DNA from: Trichosphaerium sp. ATCC 40318
Lineage: Eukaryota; Discosea; Flabellinia; Trichosidae
DNA length: 64,000 nt
NCBI GenBank assembly: GCA_038496445.1
Contig: JALMLS010000100.1
Location: forward strand, 1 to 64,000
Reading direction: 5' to 3'
A program made the translations under genes and the position numbers. Each line of letters starts with the position of its first letter. Position 1 is the stretch's first letter. A model generated the notes under the pieces. The model saw only the letters and a program-made list of their open reading frames with translations, was not told the DNA's origin and searched no databases. This document shows positions 9,884 through 21,546 of this stretch, in pieces.

Positions 9884-10733
9884 CAGGGCTGAAACTCAAC
9901 AAGGCATTTTTGGACAATGCCTAGGCATTTTCATCAAATAATGCCTTATTTTTTACAAAAATGCCTAGTTTTTGCCTCATTCAAAAAGGCAAATACAGGG
10001 CAATGCCTTATTTTTTGCTCCAAAAATGCCTCATATTTGATGAAAAATGCTTGCATCTGGTACACAAGATTGCAATGGTTTTGCCTGCATATTTTTAGAA
10101 ATTATGCCCTTCAAATTAGGGCATAACTCATGCATCAATGCCTTATTTTGAAGGCAAAAAGGAAGCATTATCATAGTTTACAGTGCCTAATAAACCAGGG
10201 CATTTTCAGGTAATAACACAACTTTTTATTTTATAATACAGTACACATACAATACACAAAACTTCTAAGTCCACATTTGAAAAAACCTTAAAGAAAATAT
10301 GAGATGGTGTAGAAAAAAAAAAAAAAAAACTTACCTTGTAGTGTTAGAATTCCGCGGTCCTGGAAATATAGCGGAGTTCACTCCTACTACTGTTGTAGGT
10401 GAAATAGGGTGCTGCGGTTCGTTTGGCAGTGGTTTCGTCTAATTTCATGAATTACTAAGAGCGCTAGGTGCCTATCTATATAAAACGTCAGTAGGTGATG
10501 TGAAAAAAAAAGTGTAAAAGTTGTTTGACTGTTACTTACCTTAAACCACTTCCTTAATGTGATCAGTCCCTATGATATAGTATAGGCAATGCCTTATATA
10601 TGAATTAAAATACAAGGCATACATTGCTTAAAAAAATAAGGCATAATAAAGGCATAAAATACTTGCAATACAGAAATACAAGGCAATACAAGGATTACCT
10701 GATTTTATGCAATGCCAAAAGATGTAAAAATGC
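9884..10733. mobile_element. CAGGGCTGAAACT-family element, copy 2, one end lost
   Basis: The left terminus CAGGGCTGAAACT (9,884-9,896) is intact. The same AATGCCT/AGGCATT flanking motifs follow, and then a core (about 10,210-10,560) that matches the core of the 4,624 copy, including CTATATAAAACGTCAGTAG and a minus-strand AAGGTAAGT. The right inverted terminus is absent: the motif-rich flank runs straight into AGXT-like coding sequence at about 10,733. The element therefore sits at the junction between the LINE and the broken host gene, and either its end or the neighbouring DNA has been deleted. Confidence 0.68.
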
Positions 10734-11534
10734 CCGCTAGTACTCCTTTACTGGTATCAACATGGGTTATCGTAACGCCACGATACTTCTTACTCGATAG
10801 AGCTTTCTATTTACAGTGTTAGGTTGTTTTTACCTAATGATCACTTGAACAATTAAAACAACTCGTACCTTTATATCTTCCATTGATGGAAAAGTTCCAG
10901 CAGGTCCTTGGACTATATCTGCATTTACATTGTATGATTTGAACCTAACGATATACTTTGTTGGCACAAAACAACAAACGTGATTATACGTTCACGCACG
11001 TGTTCAAAAATCGGTCACCGAACTATTTTGTAACTGTCAGTACAACAAAAAAACCGCTTTAAAAAAGGTCACGTACGTATCCTGAGCTAATGATAAGAGC
11101 GTCGCTGTCCTTTTTGGAAAGAAAAAGTTACAAACACTTTTTGGTAAAATAGCTAAATACATACTTGTTCAAACAAGTTAACTACAGTTGCATCCCATCC
11201 TAAGGTGCCTATTCGTTTATTAGCCGATGTTTACTGAGTTTTTAATGTACCTGAGGCTGAAATTACAAACGGTTGCCCTTTTTTACAGCAAAATACCTTT
11301 CTATACATCATAAGCTACAGTCAGCGTAAACTACCAGTACCTTAGGTTTATTAACACTTCAGAGAAGATTTTAATGAATACAGGCGATACGTGGCTCTCT
11401 GGGCGCCTTCCTAGGCGACTTGTCATTTGTTTTTTAGTGAAAATGACATAAACGTACCTAGCGCTTCGAGAACTTGTGGATCGACCTCGATTGGTCCTGG
11501 TATCATTAAAATAGGGCTTGAAGATGCGCTCATG
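10734..11534 (-). pseudogene. AGXT: Alanine-glyoxylate/serine-pyruvate aminotransferase, truncated
   Basis: Several exons follow from ATG at 11,534: MSASSSPILMIPGPIEVDPQ, then ESHVSPVFIKIFSEVLINLR, GQPFVISASGTLGWDATVV, SDALIISSGYFGDRF, and finally KKYRGVTITHVDTSKGVLA. These match the N-terminal half of class V PLP aminotransferases in order (IPGP, SHVSPEF, GSGTLGWD, GYFGDRF, VTHVDTSTGVL). The family then needs the lysine that binds PLP and a C-terminal domain. Here the sequence runs into the transposable element at about 10,733 instead. No later exon is seen, so the product would lack its cofactor lysine. Introns are about 40-60 bp with mostly GTAC starts. In intact form the enzyme converts glyoxylate to glycine. 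Confidence 0.8.
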
Positions 11535-11784
11535 ATTGTTTAGAATGGATGAAAAGTCAAAAGATAGTTCAAAAGAATAAAACACTTCGAAATCACAAAC
11601 ATTTTAATGACTTATTCTCTGTCAAGTTAAGGCATATTTCTCGTACGCAATAAGTCGGAAACTGTCAAAAGACTATATTTTAGAGTAGCTCAGAAGGTTA
11701 CTAACAATTTTTTTGCTGTGGTCAGCGCGTCATGCAACGAAAAAGTTGTTTTAAAAATTTAGGTAAATAAAGTTTATTAAGTGT

Positions 11785-13042
11785 TTAGTATGAGTCATCG
11801 TCATCAGTTTCGTAAGATTCACTGTCACTATCATCATCATCTTGATCACCTGTTGATAACATCATACCGCGTCCAGGTAAATTCTCCATGCCAGCATATA
11901 AGTTCCTCATGTCTCCAATGATAGCTATTGTCTTTCCAAAATAAATTGTTTGTAATTGTTGCCGTAATTTTTCTTCCATATCCTCAATAAGACGGCCATA
12001 AACTCCAATATCAACTTTAGATACAGGACATGTTTTTGCGCTCTTGTCAAGTGAGTAACAAGGCTACTTCAAAATTCTGCTCACCTGTCTAGTTAGTCCT
12101 CCTGCGAGAGATATGTCACCACTTATTTCTGTTTTGGTAGCCAACTCTACCTAAATCATTTGTTGTTAGTACATGTACTGATCGTCTACAACTAAAAGTA
12201 CCATAACAGTTGTTGTTAGTTTCATTGTGACGTTGTCACCTTCATGAATGGCTTCAACAACATGCATTGATTGCCAACGTCCTCTCATAGGCCTCTCTAG
12301 ATACTAATTAATCACGTGGGGTAAACAAACAAGTGATAATTTACCTCTTTTTGTTACATTCTGTTGTTTTACGAATGTAACACAGAAAGCGTAATCGTTT
12401 CCTTCTGTGAGCCAGCAATACGCGGAAGACACACCTCCTTCGTAGTATAACTTTAAATAACTCAGCGCGTATGTCATTCATGCGTACAAAATACAAAAGC
12501 GCGAAGACGTACCTCTCTGTAGATGTCAAACGCCTCGTTTAATTCTTGTTCCAACTTTCGCATTTTATCACATGGTTTGAATCCATCAGCTAGGCAAAAA
12601 AGCAAAGCGTTAGTACTTTTTCCACGTGACACTAGTTCACCTCACGTACAAAGGGGAGGAAAATAACTATTTGACCACGGTGAGCGATATGAGTCCTAGT
12701 GTAGAGTATTTAGACAACTACCACGTGTTTGGATGTACCCCATCTCTGTTATAGTCGCACAGAATATAATCTCTAAATTTAAAGTCAGAGGTCCGCGACT
12801 TTGTTGAAGACCTCATACCGTTGAGCGCTGCTATCAAAAGCGATCAGTAGGGGTATTTCCACTTGCTCTAATAACTCTTCGCATAAATCAGGACACAAGT
12901 CTAACACACCTTCTAGGTGGCGCTACGGCATTATTAGGTAGGACAGGTTGTACGTGGGTTGTACCTTGATGTGTTGAGGAGGCATACGCCTGAGAAGGTT
13001 TAACGCTGCAGTTAGGTTGGCATCGAACTCGGCGTCTTGCAT
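11785..13042 (-). CDS. CAPZB: F-actin-capping protein subunit beta
   Basis: Joined exons from ATG at 13,042 read MQDAEFDANL, ALNLLRRMPPQHIK, LDLCPDLCEELLEQVEIPL, DYILCDYNRDG, DSYRSPWSNSYFPPL, LEQELNEAFDIYRE, LYYEGGVSSAYCW, GRWQSMHVVEAI, SLAGGLTRQ and GRLIEDMEEKLRQQ. These are the family landmarks in the right order. The protein pairs with the alpha subunit to cap actin barbed ends. At least seven short introns are present, with consistent phases. Oddity: after IYFGKTIAIIGDMRNLYAG the protein ends in an Asp/Ser-rich tail (DQDDDDSDSESYETDDDDSY), where relatives have a basic-amphipathic tentacle. The family call is firm. Confidence 0.93.
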
Positions 13043-13400
13043 GTTGCAGTACTGTTTCACTGGCTAGCTGGCCGACTACTAAATCACATGGTCCATAGAA
13101 GTCGTTGCAGTAAGCACGTGCAGGTACCGACAGTACATCAACTCTGCCCAAGGAAACGTCAGTCTACCACAGCTTCTGTTTGGAGGAGGTGTAGTTCCAG
13201 CTATTTGGTTTACAACAGCTTTGTTGTACCATTTGTCCAATTAGCCATATGTATGCGCATGCTCGTACGCTAAATACACTAAACGTATGTTAGCGTAATG
13301 CGTAGACCAAAAAGGTACAAACTGGGTTGCGATTGGATGATGTCATAGTTGATACGCTTTGACCATACGTTTACGTATTTGGTACGCGTACATCTGCACA
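13043..13400. other. Divergent intergenic region, capping protein / SMP-C2 gene
   Basis: These 358 bp separate the start codons of two genes that point away from each other, so they must hold both promoters. I see no clear TATA box and no RNA gene. Open frames within it on both strands are short and lack family motifs. Confidence 0.5.
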
Positions 13401-15845
13401 ATGGACGAAGAAACGAAGTCTAAAAAGTCCAGTAAAAAGGATAAGGCTGAAAAGCACGAAAAGCGTAAATCGCGATCTGTGCTCTCGCTCTTGCGCTCCC
13501 ACTCTAAAAAGGACCTTAAATCGGAGTCAGCAAAGAGTCCAAGATCCAGAGCTACTGGAGATGATGATGAAGTGCAAGAAAAGCAACGAAGGGATAGTAG
13601 TTCGTCTAGAGAGTCCAGCGAGGAACGTTCAGGCCGTAAAAAGTCCAAAAAAACTAAATCCCCTCGAACACGCTCTTCAGACATCAATTTAGACTTAAAC
13701 TTGAAGGAATCGAGCAAGAAAACCAAAAGATCGCACTCAAGATCGCACTCAACAAATGACGAAGGTTTACAATCTCCGAAAGAACCTACGGCACAAGACA
13801 TACCTCTGGTAATAGACGACGTACCAGAAGAACCACCTAAAACGCGTGTACCGAAAAAGAAAGAACGGAAAGCACCAGCGGCGCCTGCAACTGCGGCTAT
13901 GAAAGCGCGTTCTACAGCGCGAACAGTTGTTAAAGTACTCGATAAGGTTGAAGGCGTTGGTCATTTACTCGTGGCATTGTTTTTCGCATATCTAATGGGT
14001 AACTGGGGCTTTCATTGGGTTTTCTTATTACTTCTATTCGTATACATGTTCGTAAAATAACCTTTTTTGTATTTTGTACTAACTCAGCAAAAAGGCATAA
14101 TATGGAATTACGTGTACGCAGAAAGTTCTTTAGAGCAGAAAAACGTAAAATACAGAAAAAACAGCAAGCACTTGAAGGCGTACGAAAACTTCCTATTCTA
14201 CAAACATCCATTTACACGTAATATAGCAGCGCCTTGATGCTGAGACAGTCGAATGGCTGAATTTCTTTGTTGCAAAAGCGTGGCCAGGTAACAGCCTACT
14301 TTTTTTTTTCACCTTTTCTCTTTATTTACGCGGCGTAGCGTTTTCTACCTTCTTGGCAAGAACTTTGAAGGAACAGCTCACTTCAACTTTTGAACGTGTA
14401 CTAAAGGAACATCAACCGCCAGCAGTGGTACGTGTAGAAATAATAATCAGTCTACAAAAAAAAAAAAGAAACGGCTAATGTATTTATTGCAGGAATCCTT
14501 TATTGTTTCTCGTGTTGAATTTGGTCCTACTCCACCTCAACTAAAGCGTGTCATGCACCGCGACTGCTCCCGTTGGGATCCTGACCTATTCGTACGTAGC
14601 CCAAATGCAACGAGAATGTACTTACTGTATTTTCTAGCGAATGGATTTCGATGTTTTCTACGATTCTGAATTTTTGATGGAATTCAAGATTAAAGCGCTC
14701 AAAATGAACTTACCCCTAGTAATTTCTAACATTGAGTTGCAAGGAAGAGTACGAGAAAAAATGTAAAGCGTATTTTGTTAATTCATTTTTAGATGCGCCT
14801 CGATATGTGGTTTGTTGATGAGGCTTACTTGATACGTTATGTAAAGGCTGCGTTTAAAACAATGCCAATGATTGGTATGTCAATCAAGCCACTCAAAGCT
14901 ATTGATATTATGGACTTCCCATTCATCCAGGTAAAGAATTCAGAACTATTCAGTTTTCTCGACTTCTTTTTGTGTGTACCCTCGTATATTAATTTATGTT
15001 TACCAGGAATGGCTCACTGATACTATTGAAATGGCTTTACGTGGTATTATGGTTCTTCCACGCTATTTCGAACTCGACATTGATGGTATGTTGAGCAAGG
15101 CGAAGAGAGCAGCACAGCTCATAAAACAAGTACCTAATGAGGGGTAAGCAGTTTTTATTTCTGTGTTTGAACCGACATGTTTCCTAATACGTATGTTTCA
15201 TTAGTCTCGCAAAAATGAAGGCTGAGGAAGAAGCAGAAAAACAAAGGTTCGTTTAAACGCAAAAAAAAAAAAACCCAAAAGGTGTCTTTGTTTTTATCTT
15301 TCTCACTTTGTTTCTAGGAAGAAAGCAAAGAGCAGATTCCAAATAGGTGAAACAGTAGAACCTGAACTTGTTCTTGGTATTGTCAAGATACGCATGAAGG
15401 AGGCTAAAGATCTCATTCCTACTGATAAGAGTTCGTCATTTGCTACAACTTTTTTTTTCATTGGTTTTTGAACATATTGATTAATTTCGTTAAAATAGAT
15501 GGTTTGAGTGATCCATATTTCTCTCTTACAAGAACGATTAAAGGAGGAAAAACTCAACAATGGAAATCTCAACAATACCCAAATACATTGCACGTTATCT
15601 TTGATGAAACAAGGGAAGTTCCTGCTGAGTTTATGATCATGAAAGATAATCCTTCATGCATTATTAAACTCGTAGGTAAAGATTACGATGGAAGATTTGG
15701 TACTTCAGATTCTCTTGGTAAGGCTACAATAGATCTTACAAAGGATATTGAGAGTGGTAAAGAGTTTGTTGATACCCGTGTCGTACCACTTGAAGGTGTT
15801 GCACATGGTGCTGTAGAGATGACAATCTCCTTCATTCGTTTCTAA
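13401..15845 (+). CDS. SMP and C2 domain membrane tether (tricalbin / E-Syt type)
   Basis: The start chosen is ATGGACGAAGAA (13,401). An in-frame ATG 14 codons upstream gives an unlikely leader. The first exon encodes a long Lys/Ser/Arg-rich cytosolic segment (about 190 residues) and then a hydrophobic hairpin (GHLLVALFFAYLMGNWGF, VFLLLLFVYMF). After short introns come SMP-domain motifs: DAETVEWLNFFVAKAWP, FIVSRVEFGPTPPQ, MNLPLVISNIELQGR and DIMDFPFIQ. A C2 domain follows (LGIVKIRMKEAKDLIP, DGLSDPYFSL) and ends FIRF at 15,845. The family tethers ER to plasma membrane and moves lipid through the SMP tube; C2 binds phospholipid, often with calcium. The first intron is 14,052-14,087. Only one C2 domain is visible, fewer than most relatives. 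Confidence 0.88.
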
Positions 15846-16417
15846 GCGATAACTCTATAATCTTTGCCCTTCAACGGGCTTTTTTTTTGTACCACAAACG
15901 TAATAAAGGTATCAAATTTGTAAACCGCACATAAATGCTTAGTGGGAATAGTACAGAAGGTGTTGAGGTATTCAGGTTTTTACAATTCATAACAAGGTTT
16001 CCCCGTGAAATGATTAATCGTTTAATATTGTTGTTAAATCACAGGCTATTTTGGAGCTCCAAGTTTCCACGTGAATTATATACAATACTAGTGAAGCAAC
16101 TATAGCTAAAGAAGGCAAAGATAATAGCATGAAGAAAAACTTTTTGAGCTTGGAGGAACACTTATTGTTTGGTTCGCAGATAGTACCACAGTTGTTGGTG
16201 TTCCTGTAAAGAGGTACGTACCTGGCCAGGATTCTCTTTACTTGTTAAATAATAAACGTTGTAACTCTTGTTTGAGGTTTAAAGTATGTTTATTAAGTTT
16301 ATTCAAGTTACAAGCTTTATGTTCACCCGGGCCGCAAAGGCCGCAAGTTCACCTGGGCTGCAAGGGCCGCAGGGCGGAGGGTCTTGATGACGTGATCATC
16401 ATCAAGGACAGTAAGGT
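15846..16417. other. Intergenic region with a GC-rich patch and hairpins
   Basis: No gene is recognised. A short plus-strand frame near 16,145-16,212 (LGGTLIVWFADSTTVVG) is followed by GTACG and could be an exon relic, but nothing matches a family. Positions about 16,328-16,380 are strikingly GC-rich (GGGCCGCAA-type units repeated), unlike the AT-rich surroundings. An 8-bp-stem hairpin lies at 16,383-16,406, and a second imperfect one lies at about 16,414-16,432. Confidence 0.45.
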
Positions 16418-17832
16418 TCACTGAAGTGACCTCCTTACATTCCAGTTGTTGGAACCGCTGGCAAAGTTGGGTGAGATTGATGTTAAATAAATAAACTTAA
16501 CCTGTTCACATTTAGGGCGCTCAGGACTGTCATAGCGTTGTTCAACAGCATGTAGACCTTCTAATGATAGAATGGCTTCATCTGTTATTTGACCACAATT
16601 GTTTAGACCAATTGTATGAACGCCCGATAACATTTTGACACCTTTATCTGTTACTGAAGTGCTGTCGAGGTTACTGCCAGTGCTTTGATACCTTCGTCGT
16701 CACTGAAGTATGTCCAAGATCAATGGTATGAACGCCTGCAAGTGCTTTGATACTTTCATCTGTTACTGAAGTACGTCCAAGGTGAATAGTATGAACCCCT
16801 GCAAGTGCTTTGACGTTTTTGTCAGTAACTGAAGTACCATCCAGATATGGTATGAACACCTTTCAATGCTTCAACACCTTTATCTGTAACTACCATTTCA
16901 GTAAGTCGAATGGTATGAACTCCTGCAAGTTCCTTAATACCTTCATCTGTAGCTGAAGTACGATAAAGGTTAATAGCATGAACACCTCGTAGTGACTGCA
17001 TTCCTTCATTAGTTATATTGGTGCGCCACGTAAGGTCAATTGTATGAACACCTGCAAGTCCATCATCTGTAACATTGCAATGTGCAATATCAATTGTATG
17101 TACGCCTTTAATTCTTTGATACCTTCGTCTGTCAGTGAAGTACAACGATACAAACAAATAGAATGTACTCCAGCAAGTGCTTTCAGATCGTGATCTTTAA
17201 TAACACCAGTTTTCCCATGTTCAGTTGAACTTCTTTTGAATGAAGTATCAATGTATCGACATCCAGATAGCAATGAAAACACAGTATTGGTTTCAACATT
17301 CATTGTAATAATAGTGTTGTTCATCACGCCTTTATATTGTCTGATCTGTAAAATATCTGCATATAAACTCTTTCGTATCCAACAACATCATGGATGATAT
17401 CAGCCATCAGATGGCATGATTGAGCAACAGCAAATCTTGTTTTCGCTTCTGTATGACTTAAAATCGTGGATACTACTTCTGGTGGGAAGTTGATGATGTT
17501 CGCTACTTTGTATGTACTCGTTTGTCTCCTTGTTTAACATTTAATTGTAAGAAATAGAAGCTGAAGACGTACTGTATTGTTTGTTGTGTTTCGGTTACTC
17601 ACCGTCCTTAGAGTGTACTACGAGCTGTTTGGTTGTCACTGGTTGTACGTGTGCTTTTAAAGAGATGTTGGTGTTTTTGTCGTAGCAGGGTTGTATTTGC
17701 TGCGTTTAAGATGCTTTCAAGTTGGTTTATGAACACTTCACGTTCTTTTGCAACGATTGAGCTGAACTCTTCCCTGTGGTTATTGCAATAGTACGTGATG
17801 ACTTGTTCTACTGAAACGCCAGGTGCACTCAT
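16418..17832 (-). pseudogene. F-box/leucine-rich-repeat protein with GVHTI repeats, frameshifted
   Basis: The start chosen is MSAPGVSVEQV (17,832). After an intron comes an F-box-like segment (INFPPEVVSTILSHTEAKTR, about 17,430-17,500), then about ten leucine-rich repeats of 20-24 residues with the pattern LAGVHTIxLxxTSVTDEGIK. The frame breaks repeatedly: near 17,110-17,115 (about one base lost), near 16,848-16,860, near 16,700, and near 16,670 where the GVHTI part of one repeat is missing. No single spliced frame repairs these, since the breaks fall inside conserved repeat motifs. F-box/LRR proteins act as ubiquitin-ligase substrate adaptors. This copy is probably dead unless the assembly has errors. 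Confidence 0.68.
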
Positions 17833-18145
17833 TGTTTGATACGACTGGCTAAGAAATACAAATTTAGAAGTCAAGCTCAAGTCAACATAAGTACAGCTGT
17901 ACAGTTACAACTAGGCAGTTTCTTGCAACAAAGTAAACACAAGGGATAGTACTAAGTTTTTATGAATTTACAAAGGTGATTAATTAGCCCACACTATTGC
18001 TTAATTCCTTTTTTCTTTCAAAAAAGCAATAATGTTTCAGGGCTCTAGACTTTCTACTTTAACACAAAAACAATGTGTACACATTGTTCGGTTTTACACT
18101 ATACATTTGTGTTAATTTATGTGGTTTTTCAACTAGTATACTAGT
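17833..18145. other. Short intergenic region, F-box/LRR start to RasGAP stop
   Basis: I see no gene in these 313 bp. They should contain the promoter of the minus-strand F-box/LRR gene and the 3' end of the RasGAP transcript. A CAATAATG-rich, AT-rich stretch lies at 17,980-18,030. Nothing else is distinctive. Confidence 0.4.
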
Positions 18146-21100
18146 CTAGTAGTTGTAAGTAGTAGGAGGTGCAGGTGGATCTTCACTAGGCTTTGTAGGT
18201 GAAAGCTTTGCTGATCCTGATTGCTCATCCATTATCTAGAATAGAAACTTAGTAAACAACACAAAAAAGTAAAATAAAAAGAAAGCTGTGACGCACTAGT
18301 TTATTATTTAGTAGCGACAATGAACGTCTGTGATCATTATTACTAGTTCGATTCTTTGTCTAAAAACAACAAGGTTTAACACAAGCTAGGTACGAATAGA
18401 CAATACCTCACGAACAATAGATTTATCCGCAATTACACGCCTTGACCCCGAATCGCGAGATCTAGAACGCCTTTGTTTGTGGCTTTTTTCTTTGCAAGAG
18501 ATTAGCGTTGCAAAAAGCTATCAAGAAAAACTTACTTCTACTACTTCGGCCACGAGACTCTCTTTCCGGGTATTGTGCAATAGGTGCTGGTATAGGTGCA
18601 TTGTTCATATTGTTATTAGGTAGTGAACGCAACCCGTGATCTGATGTAGACTTTGATCGCTTAAATCCAGACTTTAACAATGTCAAATGGAGCTCAAAAA
18701 ACTCGCAGAACAAACGGTTGTTTTGTTTGAGTTTTGTTTAAAAAAACAGTACATACCTCCTTTTGTGCTTTGAAATGTGCTTGCACAGTATCTTTATAGA
18801 ATATCAAAGAACTGCGCTTATTCTTCCTTGGTACAAAATCATCTGATGTTGACGAAATGTTACGTTTGTGTTTATCCTTTGCCCTTCTTCTTTTTTTCTT
18901 ACTGCTTGCACTTTCCTTCTTTTCAAAGGTAGGTTTACTACTAGTGTCTACAAAAAACAAACATGAGATTGTACAAGTGATACAAACGAAAAAAGACTCA
19001 CGAAAAGTTCTTGGGTCATCTGAAAGGTTATATCTGAGGGTTTCAGTCAGTCTTGATGTAGACTTTGATAGTGGTAAAGACAGGGACGACTTTCTAGGTG
19101 GTGTTTCAGCTGAAATACTCTCTCGCCGAGCTGCAGACTGTTGCTTCTGCTCAGCTATGATTTCGTCAACTACTGAATCAGCTAAAGAGGGAGGCAATAG
19201 TTAGTTTAAAACACATTGTCAGTTTTGTAGCAACGTACTTATATTAAGCTGCTCCTCAAGACTTTTAGCATAGTTCGCTAATCTTTTTATTGTTCGGAGC
19301 ATAGTTTTTTTATCGGAAGCATTCTGTTTGTTTTCGACTTCCAGCTTAAACATTTCTTGAAATGCTTTAACAGGTATACTTATTGTCTCAATTATTTCCA
19401 CTGGCGAAAGAAGAGGAGAATCTGAACCCCTACAAAAAGATCATTAGTGACTAAATCGGATACTGGTAAAAAGAGAAAAAAACAACTTCATTCACGTACT
19501 TGAGTGAATCGCCTTTTTGTCGTGGAGAGGAAGTGTTACGATCACCAGGCTTTTTTTCATGATCTCTACTAAAGTGATTCTTTACACGCTTGAGAGGCAG
19601 CCGCAAGCCAGTTTTTGATTTTGGCGCAATAACAGAAGGCAAATCAAAATCGCCTCTTAACATCAAATAAGTGAAACTTGTCCATGTAGTTGGTACGTAC
19701 GCTGCAAGTTTCGCATTTATAAAGTTAAAGTGAGGCTTCGTGTCAGTCAATATATTAGACAGCTTTAAAAGCGTTTTAAAATCTTCATCAGTCATTATTG
19801 GTGCCGGCTCGTTCTTTAATTGCAAGATTCGTTCATAACTAGAAATAAATATTTTGCAAATGTTGTGCCGAGCAGTTTCTTTCTTCTGATCTATAAGGGA
19901 ATGAAGCTCAGAAAACCGATTTGCAATATGTATATCAGATAGTGGTTGCATCTACATAAATAAATAAGAAGACAGAACAAAAACTACAAATAAAAGAAAC
20001 ACGCAATGTGTCACTTTCAAAAAAAAAAATGTCAACTTATCAGTGAAAACAAAAGAAACAATTCCAATTCGCGTTGGGCCATCTCGGTTCGTACAAGTGT
20101 TTGCATGACCTCATTTATAATTCTTTGATTATCGGTAATAAAATTATTAAGATTGAGCATATAAGACTCAGTAAAGGCTGTATTGTTTGCAAGATTTTGT
20201 ATCATCTTTCCAAGCAAAACTAAAACTCTCCTTGTTTCCTTAGTGATAGATTTTTCTATATAGCTCCATTAGACCAGCCACACTTATACCTTCATAGTAC
20301 TATGAGTAAATGGCGTACCTCTGACTAAGTTGTAACGTTCTGGAGTCGTTAAGGCAGGACATATAAAACGCAGAAAGAAAAAAGCGCATACGGCCTGTCT
20401 ACCTTGTTGTGGAAACATAACATTAGATAGTGCGTAAATCTCATGAAACAAGAGATAAAATGGCCTAGTACGCGTCAGAAAATTATTATAAAAAAGCCAC
20501 AGCTGAACAAACAATCGCAAGTGCCCTGTGTTTCCACCGCGCATGTTTGTTAACATACCTTGGTAATATTGACAAGACGTTCTGCAACAGTTCTAAAAAC
20601 ATGTTTGCAAGAGTTTCGAGGTATGCTTGCAAGGCTAGAATGTCATCTTGGTCTTCTTGGGAGTTGAGCCGATCAACGTTATATTTTTTGCTGGTATTAC
20701 TGACTTTTTTAATGATTGGAGATAGTAATGCGTGTAAGAATGGTCCGCCGTATAGTTGCAGAAAATCGGATAGCATTCTTGTTGGTATAGAACGTCCTCT
20801 AAACAGCTGATCTTGTGAACCTAGCGACGGTATGAGAGTTTGGTGACTATCATAGTTTTATTACTTGTTTTTGCAATTTCTTTCGTGATCAAGCTAGAAT
20901 TGATGAGGAACAGTTTTTGCACGCTGTTCGTACCGTATTAAAAGGTCGTGAAGGTGATAGAAGCCATCTGCCCGAGAGGCAAACAAAATTAGAATTGAGC
21001 GTGCTAGCGTATCAATTGACGCAGATTTTAAGCAAAGACCGCATATAACAACGCATGAGGGTACGTTGTCTACAAAAAACTGCTCTTTGTTATTATCTGT

Positions 21101-21149
21101 AAAACGGATTTATACTTACTTCAAGCAATGGGCGTATTGTTTGTTCCAT
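18146..21149 (-). CDS. RasGAP-domain protein
   Basis: From ATG at 21,149 the exons read MEQTIRPLLE, SIDTLARSILILFASRADGF, LFRGRSIPTRMLSDFLQLYG, a linker, AVCAFFFLRFICPALTTPER and MIQNLANNTAFTESYMLNLN. This is the RasGAP fold in order. The arginine of LFRG corresponds to the catalytic finger and FLRFICPA is the signature, so the domain should be active on a Ras-like GTPase. After it come an alpha-helical stretch (LSDIHIANRFSELHSLIDQ), a coiled region near 19,220-19,400, and a long Ser/Lys/Arg-rich tail ending PTTYNY at 18,146. About ten short introns are present. The substrate GTPase is unknown. The C-terminal exon borders (18,200-18,720) are less certain than the domain. Confidence 0.85.
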
Positions 21150-21546
21150 CGTGAACCGGACTGCACCTATTCACCTGATTCCACTTTGAAGCCAAAGTCC
21201 GTTACAAAATCATACGTGCGATAAGTGGTCTTGTAAGTTAATTAACTGCCATTTAATTAAATTCTGTTCCGGAAAGATTTTCCGAAATACTTCGCTTAAC
21301 CTCCCAAAAAATAAACTGCCCTAATCACTTAGAGTATGGTTTTAGTAACAATCGTTCTGAAACTTAAACGGATTGCAAAATAACGCCAAACCGCGCCAAA
21401 ACGCCTTGCTTCACCGTCGAATCCTTCCCAAGCTCTGTTTTTATTAAATCAAAAGCATCATGGAGCCTACACGTCGAAGTAATAAATTGTGTTAAACTTG
21501 ACGCGTACCTATAACGCGCCTAGGTACCAGACAGCGTAAACCGCCA
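21150..21546. other. Divergent intergenic region, RasGAP / basic protein
   Basis: These 397 bp lie between two start codons on opposite strands and should hold both promoters. I see no TATA box, RNA gene or repeat. A frame on the plus strand just left of this region (20,905-21,045) is the antisense shadow of RasGAP exons. Confidence 0.45.

Noticed and set aside
16418-17832. Giant-virus insertion suggested by GVHTI repeats
   Set aside because: The gene has short spliceosomal introns and no other viral gene lies nearby. Such repeats also occur in protist genomes.
18857-19204. Long plus-strand frame across the RasGAP tail
   Set aside because: It is antisense to Ser/Lys/Arg-rich RasGAP exons, reads as hydrophobic leucine/phenylalanine runs, and has no family motifs.
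20905-21045. Plus-strand frame DEEQFLHAVRTVLKGREGDR that looks coding
   Set aside because: The minus strand here encodes the N-terminal RasGAP helices (SIDTLARSILILFASRADGF) in the right order, so the plus frame is its antisense shadow.
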